A stretch of DNA of 36,344 bases from Rhodospirillales bacterium (GCA_015654615.1 JAATGN010000209.1:1-36344); one strand, 5' to 3'. Positions 14,369 to 22,514 are shown, numbered from the stretch's first letter. The notes: generated by a model from the sequence alone, not told the origin. A program made the numbers and translations.

Positions 14369-14728
14369 CTAGCGAATCTCGGCGCCCGGGCTCACGGAGC
14401 TTTTCAAAGCCTGCCCGACCCCTTCGTGAATGACGAAGACTTCGTCGAGACGGGCCAGCTTCAGCACGCGCAGCGCCGCCGGACTGACCGCCGCCAGGCT
14501 GAAACGGCCCCCCTGATGCCGCGCCGTCTGATAGGCCTCGACCAGGGAGGCGATGCCCGAGCTGTCGATATAGTCGACGCCGGAGAGATCGACCACAACA
14601 TCCTTGCGGTCGGCCAGCCAAGACAGCAGTTCCTTCCGGAGGTCCGGACTGTTCTGCAGATCGATCTCGCCTTGCAGGGTCACCACGGCGGTGCCCGCGA
14701 CATGCCGCGTGGAGAAATTCGCGCTCAT
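14369..14728 (-). CDS. STAS-domain protein (anti-sigma factor antagonist or MlaB-like)
   Basis: This is a 119-residue single STAS domain. The phosphorylation loop is VDYIDSSGIASL with S56/S57, as in SpoIIAA/RsbV antagonists, where the serine is phosphorylated by an RsbW-like kinase and dephosphorylated by a PP2C phosphatase. The N-terminal strand GTAVVTLQGEIDLQNSP and the C-terminal FSLAAVSPAALRVLKLARLD are typical. Its ATG at 14728 overlaps the stop of the phosphatase/kinase gene by ATGA, which marks that protein as its partner. A second reading comes from its position just before mlaE: in E. coli, MlaB is a small STAS protein of the Mla complex. I favour a partner-switching antagonist because of the translational coupling, but a dual role is open. 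Confidence 0.9.
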   Translation of the reverse strand: MSANFSTRHVAGTAVVTLQGEIDLQNSPDLRKELLSWLADRKDVVVDLSGVDYIDSSGIASLVEAYQTARHQGGRFSLAAVSPAALRVLKLARLDEVFVIHEGVGQALKSSVSPGAEIR

Positions 14729-16395
14729 CGGATTGCCTTGGTCATTTTCAGGAAATTTCCGGCCCCCGCCGGCGGCGGCAGAAAGACCACCTCGTCCATC
14801 ACCGCGCGCATGAAATGGGTCCCCAGACCGCCGGGCCGGATATCGTCGAGGCACCGCGGCCTTATTTTGGCCAAATCGACCGGGGGGGCGAAATCGATCA
14901 ATTGCACCTCCAGGAGACCCGACGCATTTTTGCGAATCTCCAGCACCACTTCGCCTTTGCCGCAATAGCCGTGGCGAATGATGTTCTGGCAGGCCTCGTC
15001 GACCGCCAGCACGACATCGGCGGCGGTCTCGCCGGGGCAGCCGCCGGCCGCGGCCGCGGCCTCGACCCTGCGGCGGAGATCGCAAAGACAATCCGGCGTG
15101 GCGTCGAGGCGAACGGCCAGCAGGGGTTTGTCCCGACGGTCCTCGACCATCAGCAAGGTCAGATCGTCGCGGGGCGAACTGCCGGGCGGCGCCAGGCGGT
15201 CGACCACCGCGACAAGCCGGTTCTTGGCCGGCAGCCCGGCCATTTCGGTCAGCAGGCGGCGAACCCCCTGGGCCCCCAGCATCATGTCCTGGCAGCGCGC
15301 CTCGGTGAGGCCGTCGGTGAACAGATAGAGGCACCCGCCGGCCAGGCTGATCCAGGTCTCCGGCATATCGGGCGGCACCAGGTCGACGGCGATGCCGAGC
15401 GGCGGCACCTCCGCGGAGAATGCGGTGAAGGTCCCCTCCCGATGCAGGAGCGGCGGCTCATGTCCGGCATTGGCCAGCAGCACCGATCCGCTGAGGGGAT
15501 CGAAAACCCCCGCCGCCATGGTGACGAACATGCCGCCGGCCGACGCCGTTTCGCACAATTCCGCGTTGATCATCGAGAGCAACCGGCCGGGACGCCCTTC
15601 GCTTTTCGCCAGGCAGCGGAACAGGCTGCAGGTCTTGGTCATCAAGAGCGACGCGTTGAACCCCTTGCCGGAAACGTCGCCGATGGCGAAAGCGATCCGC
15701 CCGTCCGGCAGCTTGAGGAAATCGAAAAAATCGCCGGAGACCTCGTGGGCCGGATGGTTGATCCCATGGACCGGAAAATCGTCGGGCATCCGGGGCGGCA
15801 GCATGGCCCGCTGAATCTCGGCGGCCAATTCCAGTTCGCGCGCCATGCGCTCCTGGTCGACCATCGCCTTGTTGAGGCGCGCATTGACCACCGCCAGGGC
15901 GGCCGACGCCCCCAAGGCGCGCAGCAGCTGCCGGTCGCCGGGATGGAACAGGCCGCCGTCCGCCTTGTTGATCAATTCGATGGCGCCCAGGCGCTGGCCC
16001 CGCACCGAAAGCGGCGCGCAGAGAATCGAGCGGGTGACGAAGCCGGTCTTGGCGTCGATCAAGGCGCCGAAATGCGGATCGGTCCGGGCGTCCTTGACGA
16101 TGGTCGCGACATTCTGCTCGACCACCCGGCCGACCACGCCCTGCCCCGGCAACAGGCGCAGGCCGATGATGTCGACCGGACCGACGCAAGCCTCGCACAC
16201 CAGTTCCCCCGTCGCCTCGTCGACCAGGAACAGGCTGGCCGCCTCGGCCTCGATGAAATCGGCCACGCGCTTCAGACCGCGCTGGAAGGTGCCGCGCAAG
16301 TCGCGCGAGGTGGCGAACTCGTGGCTCATCTCCGCGATGAGATCGAGTTGGCGATGATAGGAATCTGACCGGCGACGCGGCGCGGAGTCGGGCAT
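14725..16395 (-). CDS. GAF-PP2C phosphatase fused to RsbW-like serine kinase
   Basis: This 556-residue protein joins both enzymes of a partner switch. A GAF domain (about 30-172) would sense a signal. A helical linker (about 173-200, with AAEIQRAMLPPRMPD) leads into a SpoIIE/RsbU PP2C domain (about 200-418), whose metal-site motifs are VSGDFFDF (219-226), GDVSGKGF (239-246), NAGHEPPLL, LFTDGLTEAR (358-367) and DDLTLL (410-415). The C-terminal GHKL domain (about 425-556) has the N-box DEACQNIIRHGY (466-477) and glycine box PGGLGTHFMR (521-530), so it looks able to bind ATP and phosphorylate the STAS protein encoded next. I used the ATG at 16395; longer frames add a low-complexity leader without similarity. 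No sigma factor gene is nearby, so the final target is unknown. Confidence 0.9.
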   Translation of the reverse strand: MPDSAPRRRSDSYHRQLDLIAEMSHEFATSRDLRGTFQRGLKRVADFIEAEAASLFLVDEATGELVCEACVGPVDIIGLRLLPGQGVVGRVVEQNVATIVKDARTDPHFGALIDAKTGFVTRSILCAPLSVRGQRLGAIELINKADGGLFHPGDRQLLRALGASAALAVVNARLNKAMVDQERMARELELAAEIQRAMLPPRMPDDFPVHGINHPAHEVSGDFFDFLKLPDGRIAFAIGDVSGKGFNASLLMTKTCSLFRCLAKSEGRPGRLLSMINAELCETASAGGMFVTMAAGVFDPLSGSVLLANAGHEPPLLHREGTFTAFSAEVPPLGIAVDLVPPDMPETWISLAGGCLYLFTDGLTEARCQDMMLGAQGVRRLLTEMAGLPAKNRLVAVVDRLAPPGSSPRDDLTLLMVEDRRDKPLLAVRLDATPDCLCDLRRRVEAAAAAGGCPGETAADVVLAVDEACQNIIRHGYCGKGEVVLEIRKNASGLLEVQLIDFAPPVDLAKIRPRCLDDIRPGGLGTHFMRAVMDEVVFLPPPAGAGNFLKMTKAIR

Positions 16396-16579
16396 GGCTC
16401 CACTATGCGCCAGCCCGGACGGCAGGTAAATGGCCGCGGCGGGATTTTCCTCGGGCGACGCGCCCGCCGGGACCAGCGGCAAGCCTGCCGCGGGCTCCGG
16501 CCCCGCCCCTTTCGAACACCCTTCGGAGCAGGACCCACAACCTTTGGCCGTCGCGACAATCGCCCGGCGGCGACCTATA

Positions 16580-16602
16580 TATAATGAGGGCATCGAGGGA
16601 GG
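16580..16602 (+). promoter_or_regulatory. -10 element and Shine-Dalgarno of the small membrane protein gene
   Basis: A consensus TATAAT at 16580-16585 is followed by a strong GAGGGAGG Shine-Dalgarno at 16595-16602, seven bases before the ATG at 16610. No good -35 is visible at standard spacing. Confidence 0.5.
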
Positions 16603-16609
16603 TCGGATC

Positions 16610-16879
16610 ATGGACGGATCCAATTGGCGATGGGGTTCCGAGGAAAGGCCCGACGGCGAGCCCTTCTGGCCGCCGCCCCCGGCGGAGGGCGAAGGCCCGT
16701 CCGGCCTGATCATCCTGCTGGTCGCCGCGCTGCTGGTCGGCGGCAGTTATGTCCTGGTGCACAAGGTCGGCGACATGCTGCGGATTCAGAATTGCGTCAT
16801 CCAGGGACGGACCAACTGCGCCCCGATCGACTTGCCCAAGGTTTTCGGCAAAAACGGACGCCCGGCGCCGCGGTTCTGA
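16610..16879 (+). CDS. Small single-pass membrane protein of unknown function
   Basis: This 89-residue protein is not recognised. An acidic, proline-rich N-terminal part (residues 1-27, ending PPPPAEGEGPSG) precedes one membrane helix, LIILLVAALLVGGSYVLVHKV (about 28-48). A short C-terminal domain follows with two cysteines in RIQNCVIQGRTNCAPIDL, about ten residues apart, and a basic end. With the N-terminus in the cytosol, the cysteines would face the periplasm and could form a disulfide. The ATG at 16610 has a near-perfect Shine-Dalgarno and a consensus -10 box upstream, which is the main support for it being a gene. An in-frame ATG at 16430 exists but lacks these signals. It is divergent from the phosphatase/kinase gene. 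Confidence 0.75.
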   Translation: MDGSNWRWGSEERPDGEPFWPPPPAEGEGPSGLIILLVAALLVGGSYVLVHKVGDMLRIQNCVIQGRTNCAPIDLPKVFGKNGRPAPRF

Positions 16880-16899
16880 CCTCGGGTTCAAGACTTCGG

Positions 16900-16969
16900 C
16901 CCCAGTGAGGCGGACCTCCGCGCCGGCCTTTCGGCCAAGACGCGGGCAGGGACGCCCGCGCCACTGGGG
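16900..16969. repeat. Nested inverted repeat (cruciform-like)
   Basis: CCCCAGTG (16900-16907) pairs with CACTGGGG (16962-16969). Inside, GGCC-TTTC-GGCC (16925-16936 region) and GCGGGC-AGGGAC-GCCCGC (16942-16959 region) form two further hairpins. The outer stem with two inner hairpins could fold as a three-way junction in DNA or RNA. It lies 20 bp after the small membrane protein stop and may terminate it. Confidence 0.55.
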
Positions 16970-17039
16970 ACGCCTTCATCGATCCGTCGCCTGCGCTCCG
17001 CTCCGGCTTGCCGGACCTGGTGCACTTGGGGCTCGTCAA

Positions 17040-17113
17040 GAAATTGCGAGCGGAGCGAAGCAATCCAGCAACAAAGGGGCGGCCCCTGGATTGCCGCGCC
17101 TGCGCATCGCTTT
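17040..17113. repeat. Dispersed-type intergenic repeat with GCAATCCA hairpin
   Basis: TTGCGAGCGGAGCGAAGCAA leads into GCAATCCA, which pairs with TGGATTGC about 20 bases on; an inner GGGGC-G-GCCCC stem sits between. From memory, sequences of the type GGATTGCTTCGCTCCGCTCGCAA recur between genes of many alphaproteobacteria. Only one copy is present in this window, so its repeat nature rests on that recollection. Confidence 0.5.
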
Positions 17114-17225
17114 GACCGACCTGAAAACAGAGCGGTTAACTTTTAACCAGCCCTTGTCGTGGACCAGGTCCGAAGTGAACAGGATCAGGCCCTGAGATGA
17201 AACGGACCGCGAGGGGATGCCGCCG

Positions 17226-18722
17226 TCAATTTTTCCGCAAGACGACGACATAACCCGGCACCGGCTGGCCGCGATCGTCGCGGATGGAGGTCTCTTCCGA
17301 CGACAGCCAGACGAAGCCCGCCGCCGCGGCCTGTTGGCGAAGATAGGGCAAACCGTGGGCGAAACGCCGCGAGTCCTGCAAAAGATAACCGTCGCCGCCA
17401 TGGGCTTCGATGGTGAAGGCAAAGCCGCCCCCCGGGCGGAGCGCCCGCGCCGCGGCGGCGAAGACGGCCTGCAGATCCCCCAGATAGATCAAGACGTCGG
17501 TCGCCGCGACCAGATCGTAGAGGGCGGGGCGCGCCGCCAGGACCGCCACCAGGTCGCCGGCGCGAACCTCGTCGTAGAGTCCGGACCCTTGAGCCTTGCC
17601 GACCATCCTCGGACTGAGATCGACGCCGTCCAGGCGACCGGCCAGGGGCCGCAGGGCCCTGCCCAGCAGCCCCGTTCCGCACCCGGCGTCGAACACATCG
17701 AAAGGCCCGTCCCCCAGCGTCCGGACGACGGCGGCGGCCAGAAGCTGCGGACCGCGATAGTGCAGTCCCTCGACCATCTCGCGTTCGAAACGGTCGGCAT
17801 ATTGGTCGAACAAGGTCCGCACGAAGGCGGCGGGCGCCTGCGGCGGCGGCGGGGCTCCCAGTTGCGCCAGCGCGAGAACGGCCCCGAAGCGGTCGGCCGG
17901 ATCTTGCGCCAGCACCCGGCGATAGCAGGCCGTCGCCTCGTCGCGGCGTCCCGAGGCGGCCAGGCATTCGCCTTGCAGCCAGACGGCCTCGATGCAGCCG
18001 TCATCCAGGCCGGCCGCCCTGGCGAACGCCGCGACGGCGGCCGCGAGATTCCCGGCGTCGCGTTCCGCCTGGCCCAGTTCCAGCCAGTGGCCGACGACCT
18101 CGGGCTGCAAGGCCACCGCCCGCCGGGCCGCGACCACGCTCTCCGAAGGGCGCCGCAAATGCCGCAAAACGGCGGCCAGATTGGCATGGGCCGTGGCCGA
18201 GGCGCCCTCGGCGTCGATGGCATGGGCGAAAGAGCGCGCCGCCTCGTCCCAACGGCCGAGCGCCCGCTGCGCCAGGCCCAGGCAATTCCAGGAATGTCCC
18301 AGGGCGGGCCGCAAGGCCGCCGCCCTGTCGAAAAGAAGGAGCGCCGCCTCCGGTTGGTCCGTCGCCAAACGCAATGCCCCCCACTCGTCGTAGGCTTCGG
18401 CCAAATCGGGCGCAAGGGCGATCAGGCGCCGATAGACGGCCTCGGCCGGTTCGAACCGGCTTTGCCGGACCTGGGCCCGCGCCATCGCCAACAGGGGCGG
18501 CGGCGCGTCCGGCGTCTGCCGCAATGCCCCGGCCAGATGCTGCGCCGCCTTTCGCCCGTCGCCCGCCGCCAAGGCCAGAAGACCTTGCAGATAGCGCAAG
18601 CCGGGAGCCGCCGGCTGGATGCGCTCGATCTCCCGGGCCAACCGCCTGGCTTCGGGCAGGCGGCCGGCGTCGAGATGACCGAAAGCCTCGGCCAGCGCCT
18701 GTGCCAGATCGACCTTGCGCAT
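17226..18722 (-). CDS. TPR-repeat protein with C-terminal class I methyltransferase
   Basis: This 498-residue protein has at least six tetratricopeptide-like repeats (about 5-285), for instance ARAQVRQSRFEPAEAVYRRL, LRLATDQPEAALLLFDRAA and RDAGNLAAAVAAFARAAGLD. The repeats are followed by a SAM-dependent methyltransferase domain (about 300-498). Motif I is VFDAGCGTGLLG, then DGVDLSPRMV, and later RALRPGGGFAFTIEAHGG. The linker FVRTLFDQYADRFEREMVEGLHY is typical of this fusion class, found in several alphaproteobacteria but with no assigned substrate that I know. TPRs would bind a protein partner or substrate. It starts at an ATG at 18722, about 70 bp after the aspS stop on the same strand, so cotranscription with aspS is possible. 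Confidence 0.88.
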   Translation of the reverse strand: MRKVDLAQALAEAFGHLDAGRLPEARRLAREIERIQPAAPGLRYLQGLLALAAGDGRKAAQHLAGALRQTPDAPPPLLAMARAQVRQSRFEPAEAVYRRLIALAPDLAEAYDEWGALRLATDQPEAALLLFDRAAALRPALGHSWNCLGLAQRALGRWDEAARSFAHAIDAEGASATAHANLAAVLRHLRRPSESVVAARRAVALQPEVVGHWLELGQAERDAGNLAAAVAAFARAAGLDDGCIEAVWLQGECLAASGRRDEATACYRRVLAQDPADRFGAVLALAQLGAPPPPQAPAAFVRTLFDQYADRFEREMVEGLHYRGPQLLAAAVVRTLGDGPFDVFDAGCGTGLLGRALRPLAGRLDGVDLSPRMVGKAQGSGLYDEVRAGDLVAVLAARPALYDLVAATDVLIYLGDLQAVFAAAARALRPGGGFAFTIEAHGGDGYLLQDSRRFAHGLPYLRQQAAAAGFVWLSSEETSIRDDRGQPVPGYVVVLRKN

Positions 18723-18793
18723 GTTCCCCTCTCTCCGATGAAACGGGAGCGACGCCGGCAGGTCCGTTCAGGATGATGCGGCCCAGGGGGGCG

Positions 18794-20623
18794 TCAGCCG
18801 CCCGTCGCGTCCTTGTCCTGGCCGGCGCCTTCGCCCGCCGGTTTTTTCGGCTTCGGAAGATCGAGCTTGATATGCAGCTCCTTCAGCCGCTCCGCCGTGA
18901 CGTCGGCCGGGGCCTGCATCAGCAGATCCTGGGCCTGCTGGTTCATCGGGAAGAGGATGACTTCGCGGATGTTCGGCTCGTCGGCCAGCAGCATGACGAT
19001 GCGATCGATACCCGGAGCCGAGCCGCCGTGCGGCGGCGCGCCGAAGCGGAAGGCATTCAGCATGCCGCCGAAACGATGTTCGACCTCCTCGGCCGGATAG
19101 CCGGCGATCTCGAAGGCTTTCAGCATGATCTCGGGGCGATGGTTGCGGATGGCGCCCGACGACAATTCGACGCCATTGCAGACGATGTCGTACTGGAAGG
19201 CATTGATCTCGAGCGGATCCTTCTCCAGCAAGGCCTCCATGCCGCCCTGCGGCATCGAGAAGGGATTGTGCGAGAAGATGATCTTGCCGGTCTCCTCGTC
19301 CAGCTCATACATCGGGAAATCGATGGTCCAGCAGAATTTGAAGACGTCCTTTTCCAGCAGATCGAGCTCGTTGCAGATCCGGGTCCGCACCAGGCCGGCG
19401 AATTTCTCGGCGACGGCCTTCTTGTCGCAGCAGAAGAACACCGCATCGCCGTCCTTGGCGCCGGTGGCGGCGCGGATCGCGGCAATGCGGCCCTCTTCCA
19501 GATTCTTGGCGATCGGCCCCTTGGGTCCTTCGGCGGTGAAGATGATGTAGCCGAGGCCGCCCGCCCCCTGCTCGCGCGCCCAATCGTTCAATTTGTCGAA
19601 GAAGCTGCGCGGCCTGTCGCCGGCCCCCGGCGCCGGGATGGCCCGCACCGCCGCCGCCTTGCTCTCGATGGCCTTGGCGAAAATACCGAAGTTGGAGCCG
19701 CGGAACGCCGCCGTCACATCGGAAATCAGCAAGGGATTGCGCAAATCCGGCTTGTCCGAACCATATTTCAGCATGGCGTCGCTGTAGGTGATACGGGGGA
19801 ACGGCGCCGCCGTCACCCGCCGCCCGCCGCCGAATTCCTCGAACACGCCCTGCAGCACCGGCTCGATGGCGGCGAACACGTCCTCCTGGGTGACGAAGCT
19901 CATCTCGAAGTCGAGCTGGTAGAACTCGCCCGGCGACCGGTCGGCCCGGCCGTCCTCGTCGCGGAAGCAGGGCGCCACCTGGAAATATTTGTCGAAGCCG
20001 GCCACCATCAGCAGCTGCTTGAACTGCTGCGGCGCCTGCGGCAGCGCATAGAACTTGCCGGGATGGATACGGCTCACCACCAGATAATCGCGGGCCCCCT
20101 CCGGGCTCGACGCGGTCAGAATCGGCGTCTGATATTCGACGAAGTCCTGGGCGAGCATCCGCCGGCGCAGCGAGGCGATCACCCGGCTGCGCAGCAGCAT
20201 GTTGGCATGCACCTTTTCGCGGCGCAGATCGAGGTAGCGATAGCGCAGACGCATGTCTTCAGGGAATTCCTGCTCGCCGGCCACCTGCATGGGCAGCACG
20301 TCGGCGCCGGACTGTTCGGTCGCCTCGCTCACCTGCAGTTCGATCTCGCCGGTCGGCAGTTTCGCATTGATGGTATCGGCGCTGCGGTTGACCACCTTGC
20401 CGGTCAGCGTCACCACGCTCTCGGGGCGCGCCGCTTCCAGCACCTTGAAGACCGGGCTCGACACATCGACGACGCACTGGGTCAGGCCGTAATGGTCGCG
20501 CAGATCGACGAACAGCAGATTGCCATGGTCGCGCTTGCGGTGCACCCAGCCGGAAAGCCGCGCCGCCGATCCGGCGTCCTGGCTGCGAAGTTGGCCGCAG
20601 TTGTGCGTTCTATAGCAATGCAT
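18794..20623 (-). CDS. aspS: Aspartyl-tRNA synthetase
   Basis: This is a class II synthetase of 609 residues, full length for the bacterial type. It charges tRNA-Asp with aspartate and, in many alphaproteobacteria, also tRNA-Asn for later amidation by GatCAB. The N-terminal anticodon-binding OB fold begins [13 protein letters not shown], and includes [21 protein letters not shown]. Motif 2 is [19 protein letters not shown], and motif 3 is [16 protein letters not shown]. The bacterial GAD insertion domain lies between (about 290-420). The start is the ATG at 20623; the frame is open far upstream across the divergent rnd gene but without similarity. It ends with a Lys/Pro/Gly-rich tail. It is divergent from rnd across 129 bp. 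Confidence 0.97.
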   Translation of the reverse strand: MHCYRTHNCGQLRSQDAGSAARLSGWVHRKRDHGNLLFVDLRDHYGLTQCVVDVSSPVFKVLEAARPESVVTLTGKVVNRSADTINAKLPTGEIELQVSEATEQSGADVLPMQVAGEQEFPEDMRLRYRYLDLRREKVHANMLLRSRVIASLRRRMLAQDFVEYQTPILTASSPEGARDYLVVSRIHPGKFYALPQAPQQFKQLLMVAGFDKYFQVAPCFRDEDGRADRSPGEFYQLDFEMSFVTQEDVFAAIEPVLQGVFEEFGGGRRVTAAPFPRITYSDAMLKYGSDKPDLRNPLLISDVTAAFRGSNFGIFAKAIESKAAAVRAIPAPGAGDRPRSFFDKLNDWAREQGAGGLGYIIFTAEGPKGPIAKNLEEGRIAAIRAATGAKDGDAVFFCCDKKAVAEKFAGLVRTRICNELDLLEKDVFKFCWTIDFPMYELDEETGKIIFSHNPFSMPQGGMEALLEKDPLEINAFQYDIVCNGVELSSGAIRNHRPEIMLKAFEIAGYPAEEVEHRFGGMLNAFRFGAPPHGGSAPGIDRIVMLLADEPNIREVILFPMNQQAQDLLMQAPADVTAERLKELHIKLDLPKPKKPAGEGAGQDKDATGG

Positions 20624-20752
20624 ATGCGTCGTCCCTGAGAATCTTTGAGTGCCGAAGGCCGGGCGGAAAGCGGAAAAAGGGCCACGCAAGGGCACTTTTG
20701 TCAAGGCAACTATATTGCACCATGGCAAAGGAAGCGTGTATAGCAAGGTCCC

Positions 20753-21910
20753 ATGAGTCTTATCGCCGATACGGCGTCCCTCGCCGCGTTCTGTCAGCGC
20801 CTGCAGGGCGTTCCCTACATCACCGTCGACACCGAGTTCGTACGGGAAAAAACCTATTGGCCGCAGCTCTGCCTGGTGCAGGTGGCAGGCCCGAATGAAG
20901 CCTGGGCGATCGATCCCCTGGCGCCGGACATGGATCTGACGCCGCTGTACGATTTGATGGCCGACAGGAGCATTCTGAAGGTCTTCCACGCCGCCAGGCA
21001 GGATGTCGAGATTTTCCACCATCAGGCGGGCGCCATCCCGGCGCCGCTGTTCGACACCCAAGTGGCCGCCATGGTCTGCGGCTTCGGCGATTCGGTCTCT
21101 TACGAAACGCTGGCCGCCCAATTGGCCCACGTCAAGATCGACAAGTCGCTGCGCTTCACCGATTGGGCGCTCCGCCCGCTCTCCGACCGGCAGCTGCATT
21201 ACGCCCTGTCGGACGTGACCCATCTGCGCCTGGCCTATGAAAAGCTGCGAAAGCGGCTGGACCGCGATGGACGTTCCGACTGGCTGGGCGAGGAAATGGC
21301 CGTCCTGACCGATCCGAAGACCTATTGCGTCGAACCCGGCGAATCGTGGCGACGCCTCAAGCCGCGTTCCTCCAGCCCCCGCTTCCTGATGGTCTTGAAG
21401 GAATTGGCGGCCTGGCGGGAGCGGGAAGCGCAGGAACGCGATCTTCCCCGCCAGCGGGTGCTGCGCGACGAGGCCCTGATGGAAATCGCCGCCCACGCCC
21501 CGACCACGGTCGAGGAATTGTCCCGGACCCGGGGATTGTCGAAAGGCCTGGCCGAAGGCCGCCAGGGAACCGCCCTGCTGGAGGCGGTCGCCCAGGCGCT
21601 GGCCACCCCGGAATCCGCCTGGCCGGAGCCGGCGGAACGCAACGATCTGCCGCGCGGCTTAGGTCCCGTGGTCGATCTGCTCAAGGTGATGCTGAAGCTC
21701 AAGTGCGACCAGCATGACGTCGCCCAGAAGCTGGTCGCCTCCTCGGCCGACATCGAGGCCATCGCCGCCGACGACAATGCCGAGGTGGCCGCCCTGCACG
21801 GCTGGCGCCGCACCATTTTCGGCGAGGATGCCCTGCGCCTCAAGCATGGCCGCATCGGCGTGGCTTTGGCCAAGGATGGCAAGAGCCTGCGGTTGATTCC
21901 TTTGGAATGA
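20753..21910 (+). CDS. rnd: Ribonuclease D
   Basis: This 3'-5' exoribonuclease (385 residues) trims tRNA precursors and other small RNAs. The DEDDy catalytic set is complete: D26 and E28 in TVDTEF, D84 in [10 protein letters not shown], and Y150 with D154 in [10 protein letters not shown] first HRDC domain lies around 215-285 ([20 protein letters not shown]), and a second, more diverged helical region ends the protein. The ATG at 20753 gives the typical [13 protein letters not shown] start. It is divergent from aspS. A possible promoter (TTGCAC and TATAGC, 20715-20744) would leave almost no leader, and the Shine-Dalgarno is weak. Confidence 0.95.
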   Translation: MSLIADTASLAAFCQRLQGVPYITVDTEFVREKTYWPQLCLVQVAGPNEAWAIDPLAPDMDLTPLYDLMADRSILKVFHAARQDVEIFHHQAGAIPAPLFDTQVAAMVCGFGDSVSYETLAAQLAHVKIDKSLRFTDWALRPLSDRQLHYALSDVTHLRLAYEKLRKRLDRDGRSDWLGEEMAVLTDPKTYCVEPGESWRRLKPRSSSPRFLMVLKELAAWREREAQERDLPRQRVLRDEALMEIAAHAPTTVEELSRTRGLSKGLAEGRQGTALLEAVAQALATPESAWPEPAERNDLPRGLGPVVDLLKVMLKLKCDQHDVAQKLVASSADIEAIAADDNAEVAALHGWRRTIFGEDALRLKHGRIGVALAKDGKSLRLIPLE

Positions 21911-21973
21911 ACCTAAAAAAGTAAATTGCACCACAGAGACACGGAGACCGTAGAGTCGAGGAGAGGCGGTAAG

Positions 21974-22016
21974 TTGTTGCGGTCCGGTCATCTGGTATAA
22001 TCGTCGTCGCAGGAGG
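21974..22016 (+). promoter_or_regulatory. Promoter and Shine-Dalgarno of the DUF5397-vapD pair
   Basis: A TTGTTG -35 (21974-21979) and a consensus TATAAT -10 (21996-22001) are 16 bp apart; TGG directly before the -10 makes an extended -10. A perfect AGGAGG Shine-Dalgarno at 22011-22016 lies eight bases before the ATG at 22025. Confidence 0.7.
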
Positions 22017-22024
22017 CCCACGCT

Positions 22025-22228
22025 ATGCGACAAAACGAAAATTTTCCGGCACCCGAATTGATCGGTACTTTCAAGACATTCGGCCCGTTCGGCCCCGCCT
22101 ATCAGATCGTCGAGCCAATTCGGCAGCTTGCGGATGGCGATTGGCTGGTGCGGGTCCGCCTGCTCGAATCGGGAGAAGACGCCGAATATTGTTATAAGCA
22201 CCTCATCGAAGACCCGAAAGCCGCCTGA
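22025..22228 (+). CDS. DUF5397-like small protein, partner of VapD
   Basis: This is a 67-residue protein. Its pattern, with GTFKTFGPFGPAYQIVEPI in the first half and DGDWLVRVRLLESGEDAEY then LIEDPKAA at the end, resembles the DUF5397 family as I remember it: a short beta-rich protein often encoded directly before vapD. By position it may be the antitoxin or a regulator of VapD, but this is inference. It has an excellent promoter and Shine-Dalgarno, and its TGA stop overlaps the vapD ATG by one base (TGATG), so the two would be translationally coupled. Confidence 0.8.
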   Translation: MRQNENFPAPELIGTFKTFGPFGPAYQIVEPIRQLADGDWLVRVRLLESGEDAEYCYKHLIEDPKAA

Positions 22229-22514
22229 TGTTCGCCATAGCCTTTGACCTGGTGGTGGCCGACACCGAACAACACCATCCCAAAGGTGTATCCCAAGCCT
22301 ATGCGGAGATCGGCGCGACGCTCGCGCAATTTGGTTTCCGCCGTGTCCAAGGAAGTCTGTACGTGACCGATGACGAGGACATGGCACAATTGTTTAACGC
22401 CATTCAATCGCTGAAGGCTAAAGCGCATGGTTCCCGCCGTCCGTGCGGGATATTCGCGCCTTCCGCATTGAACAATGGTCCGATTTCACGCGGGTTGTAA
22501 AAGGCCCATCGTAA
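22228..22514 (+). pseudogene. vapD: vapD-like endoribonuclease gene, frameshifted
   Basis: VapD proteins are small Cas2-like ferredoxin-fold ribonucleases of toxin-antitoxin type. From the ATG at 22228 the frame gives MFAIAFDLVVADTEQHHPKG, then AYAEIGATLAQFGFRRVQGS and LYVTDDEDMAQLFNAIQSLK, which matches VapD, including D7. After about residue 64 (codon at 22420) the frame drifts into a non-family tail ending at 22500. The missing family C-terminus is present in another frame from 22428 to the TAA at 22512-22514: [20 protein letters not shown] then TRVVKGPS. A one-base deletion within about 22418-22428 explains this. The product is therefore probably truncated or altered. A programmed -1 frameshift is possible but no classic slippery heptamer is present. 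Confidence 0.85.

Larger units (their letters stand above)
16880..17225. other. 346-bp gap with nested inverted repeats
   Basis: No gene is visible between the small membrane protein and the convergent TPR-methyltransferase. The stretch is filled by two structured segments, one at 16900-16969 and one at 17040-17113, both likely repeats. The remaining bases up to the methyltransferase stop show nothing clear. Confidence 0.6.

Noticed and set aside
18374-20638. 754-codon plus-strand frame opposite aspS
   Set aside because: Antisense shadow; aspS motifs 2 and 3 are on the minus strand in good order.
20624-21496. N-terminal extension of aspS to a 900-residue protein
   Set aside because: The extension is the antisense of rnd and has no synthetase similarity; the normal bacterial start MHCYRTHN is at 20623.
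21929-21948. CACCACAGAGACACGGAGAC after rnd, resembling ACCACAGAGACACAGAG-type intergenic strings I remember from other bacteria
   Set aside because: Only one short copy, no partner arm nearby, so I cannot support it as a repeat within this window.
22410-22430. Programmed -1 frameshift in vapD
   Set aside because: The sequence around the shift (GCT AAA GCG CAT) does not contain a standard X XXY YYZ slippery heptamer or an obvious downstream stem; a plain deletion is simpler. It is kept only as an alternative.
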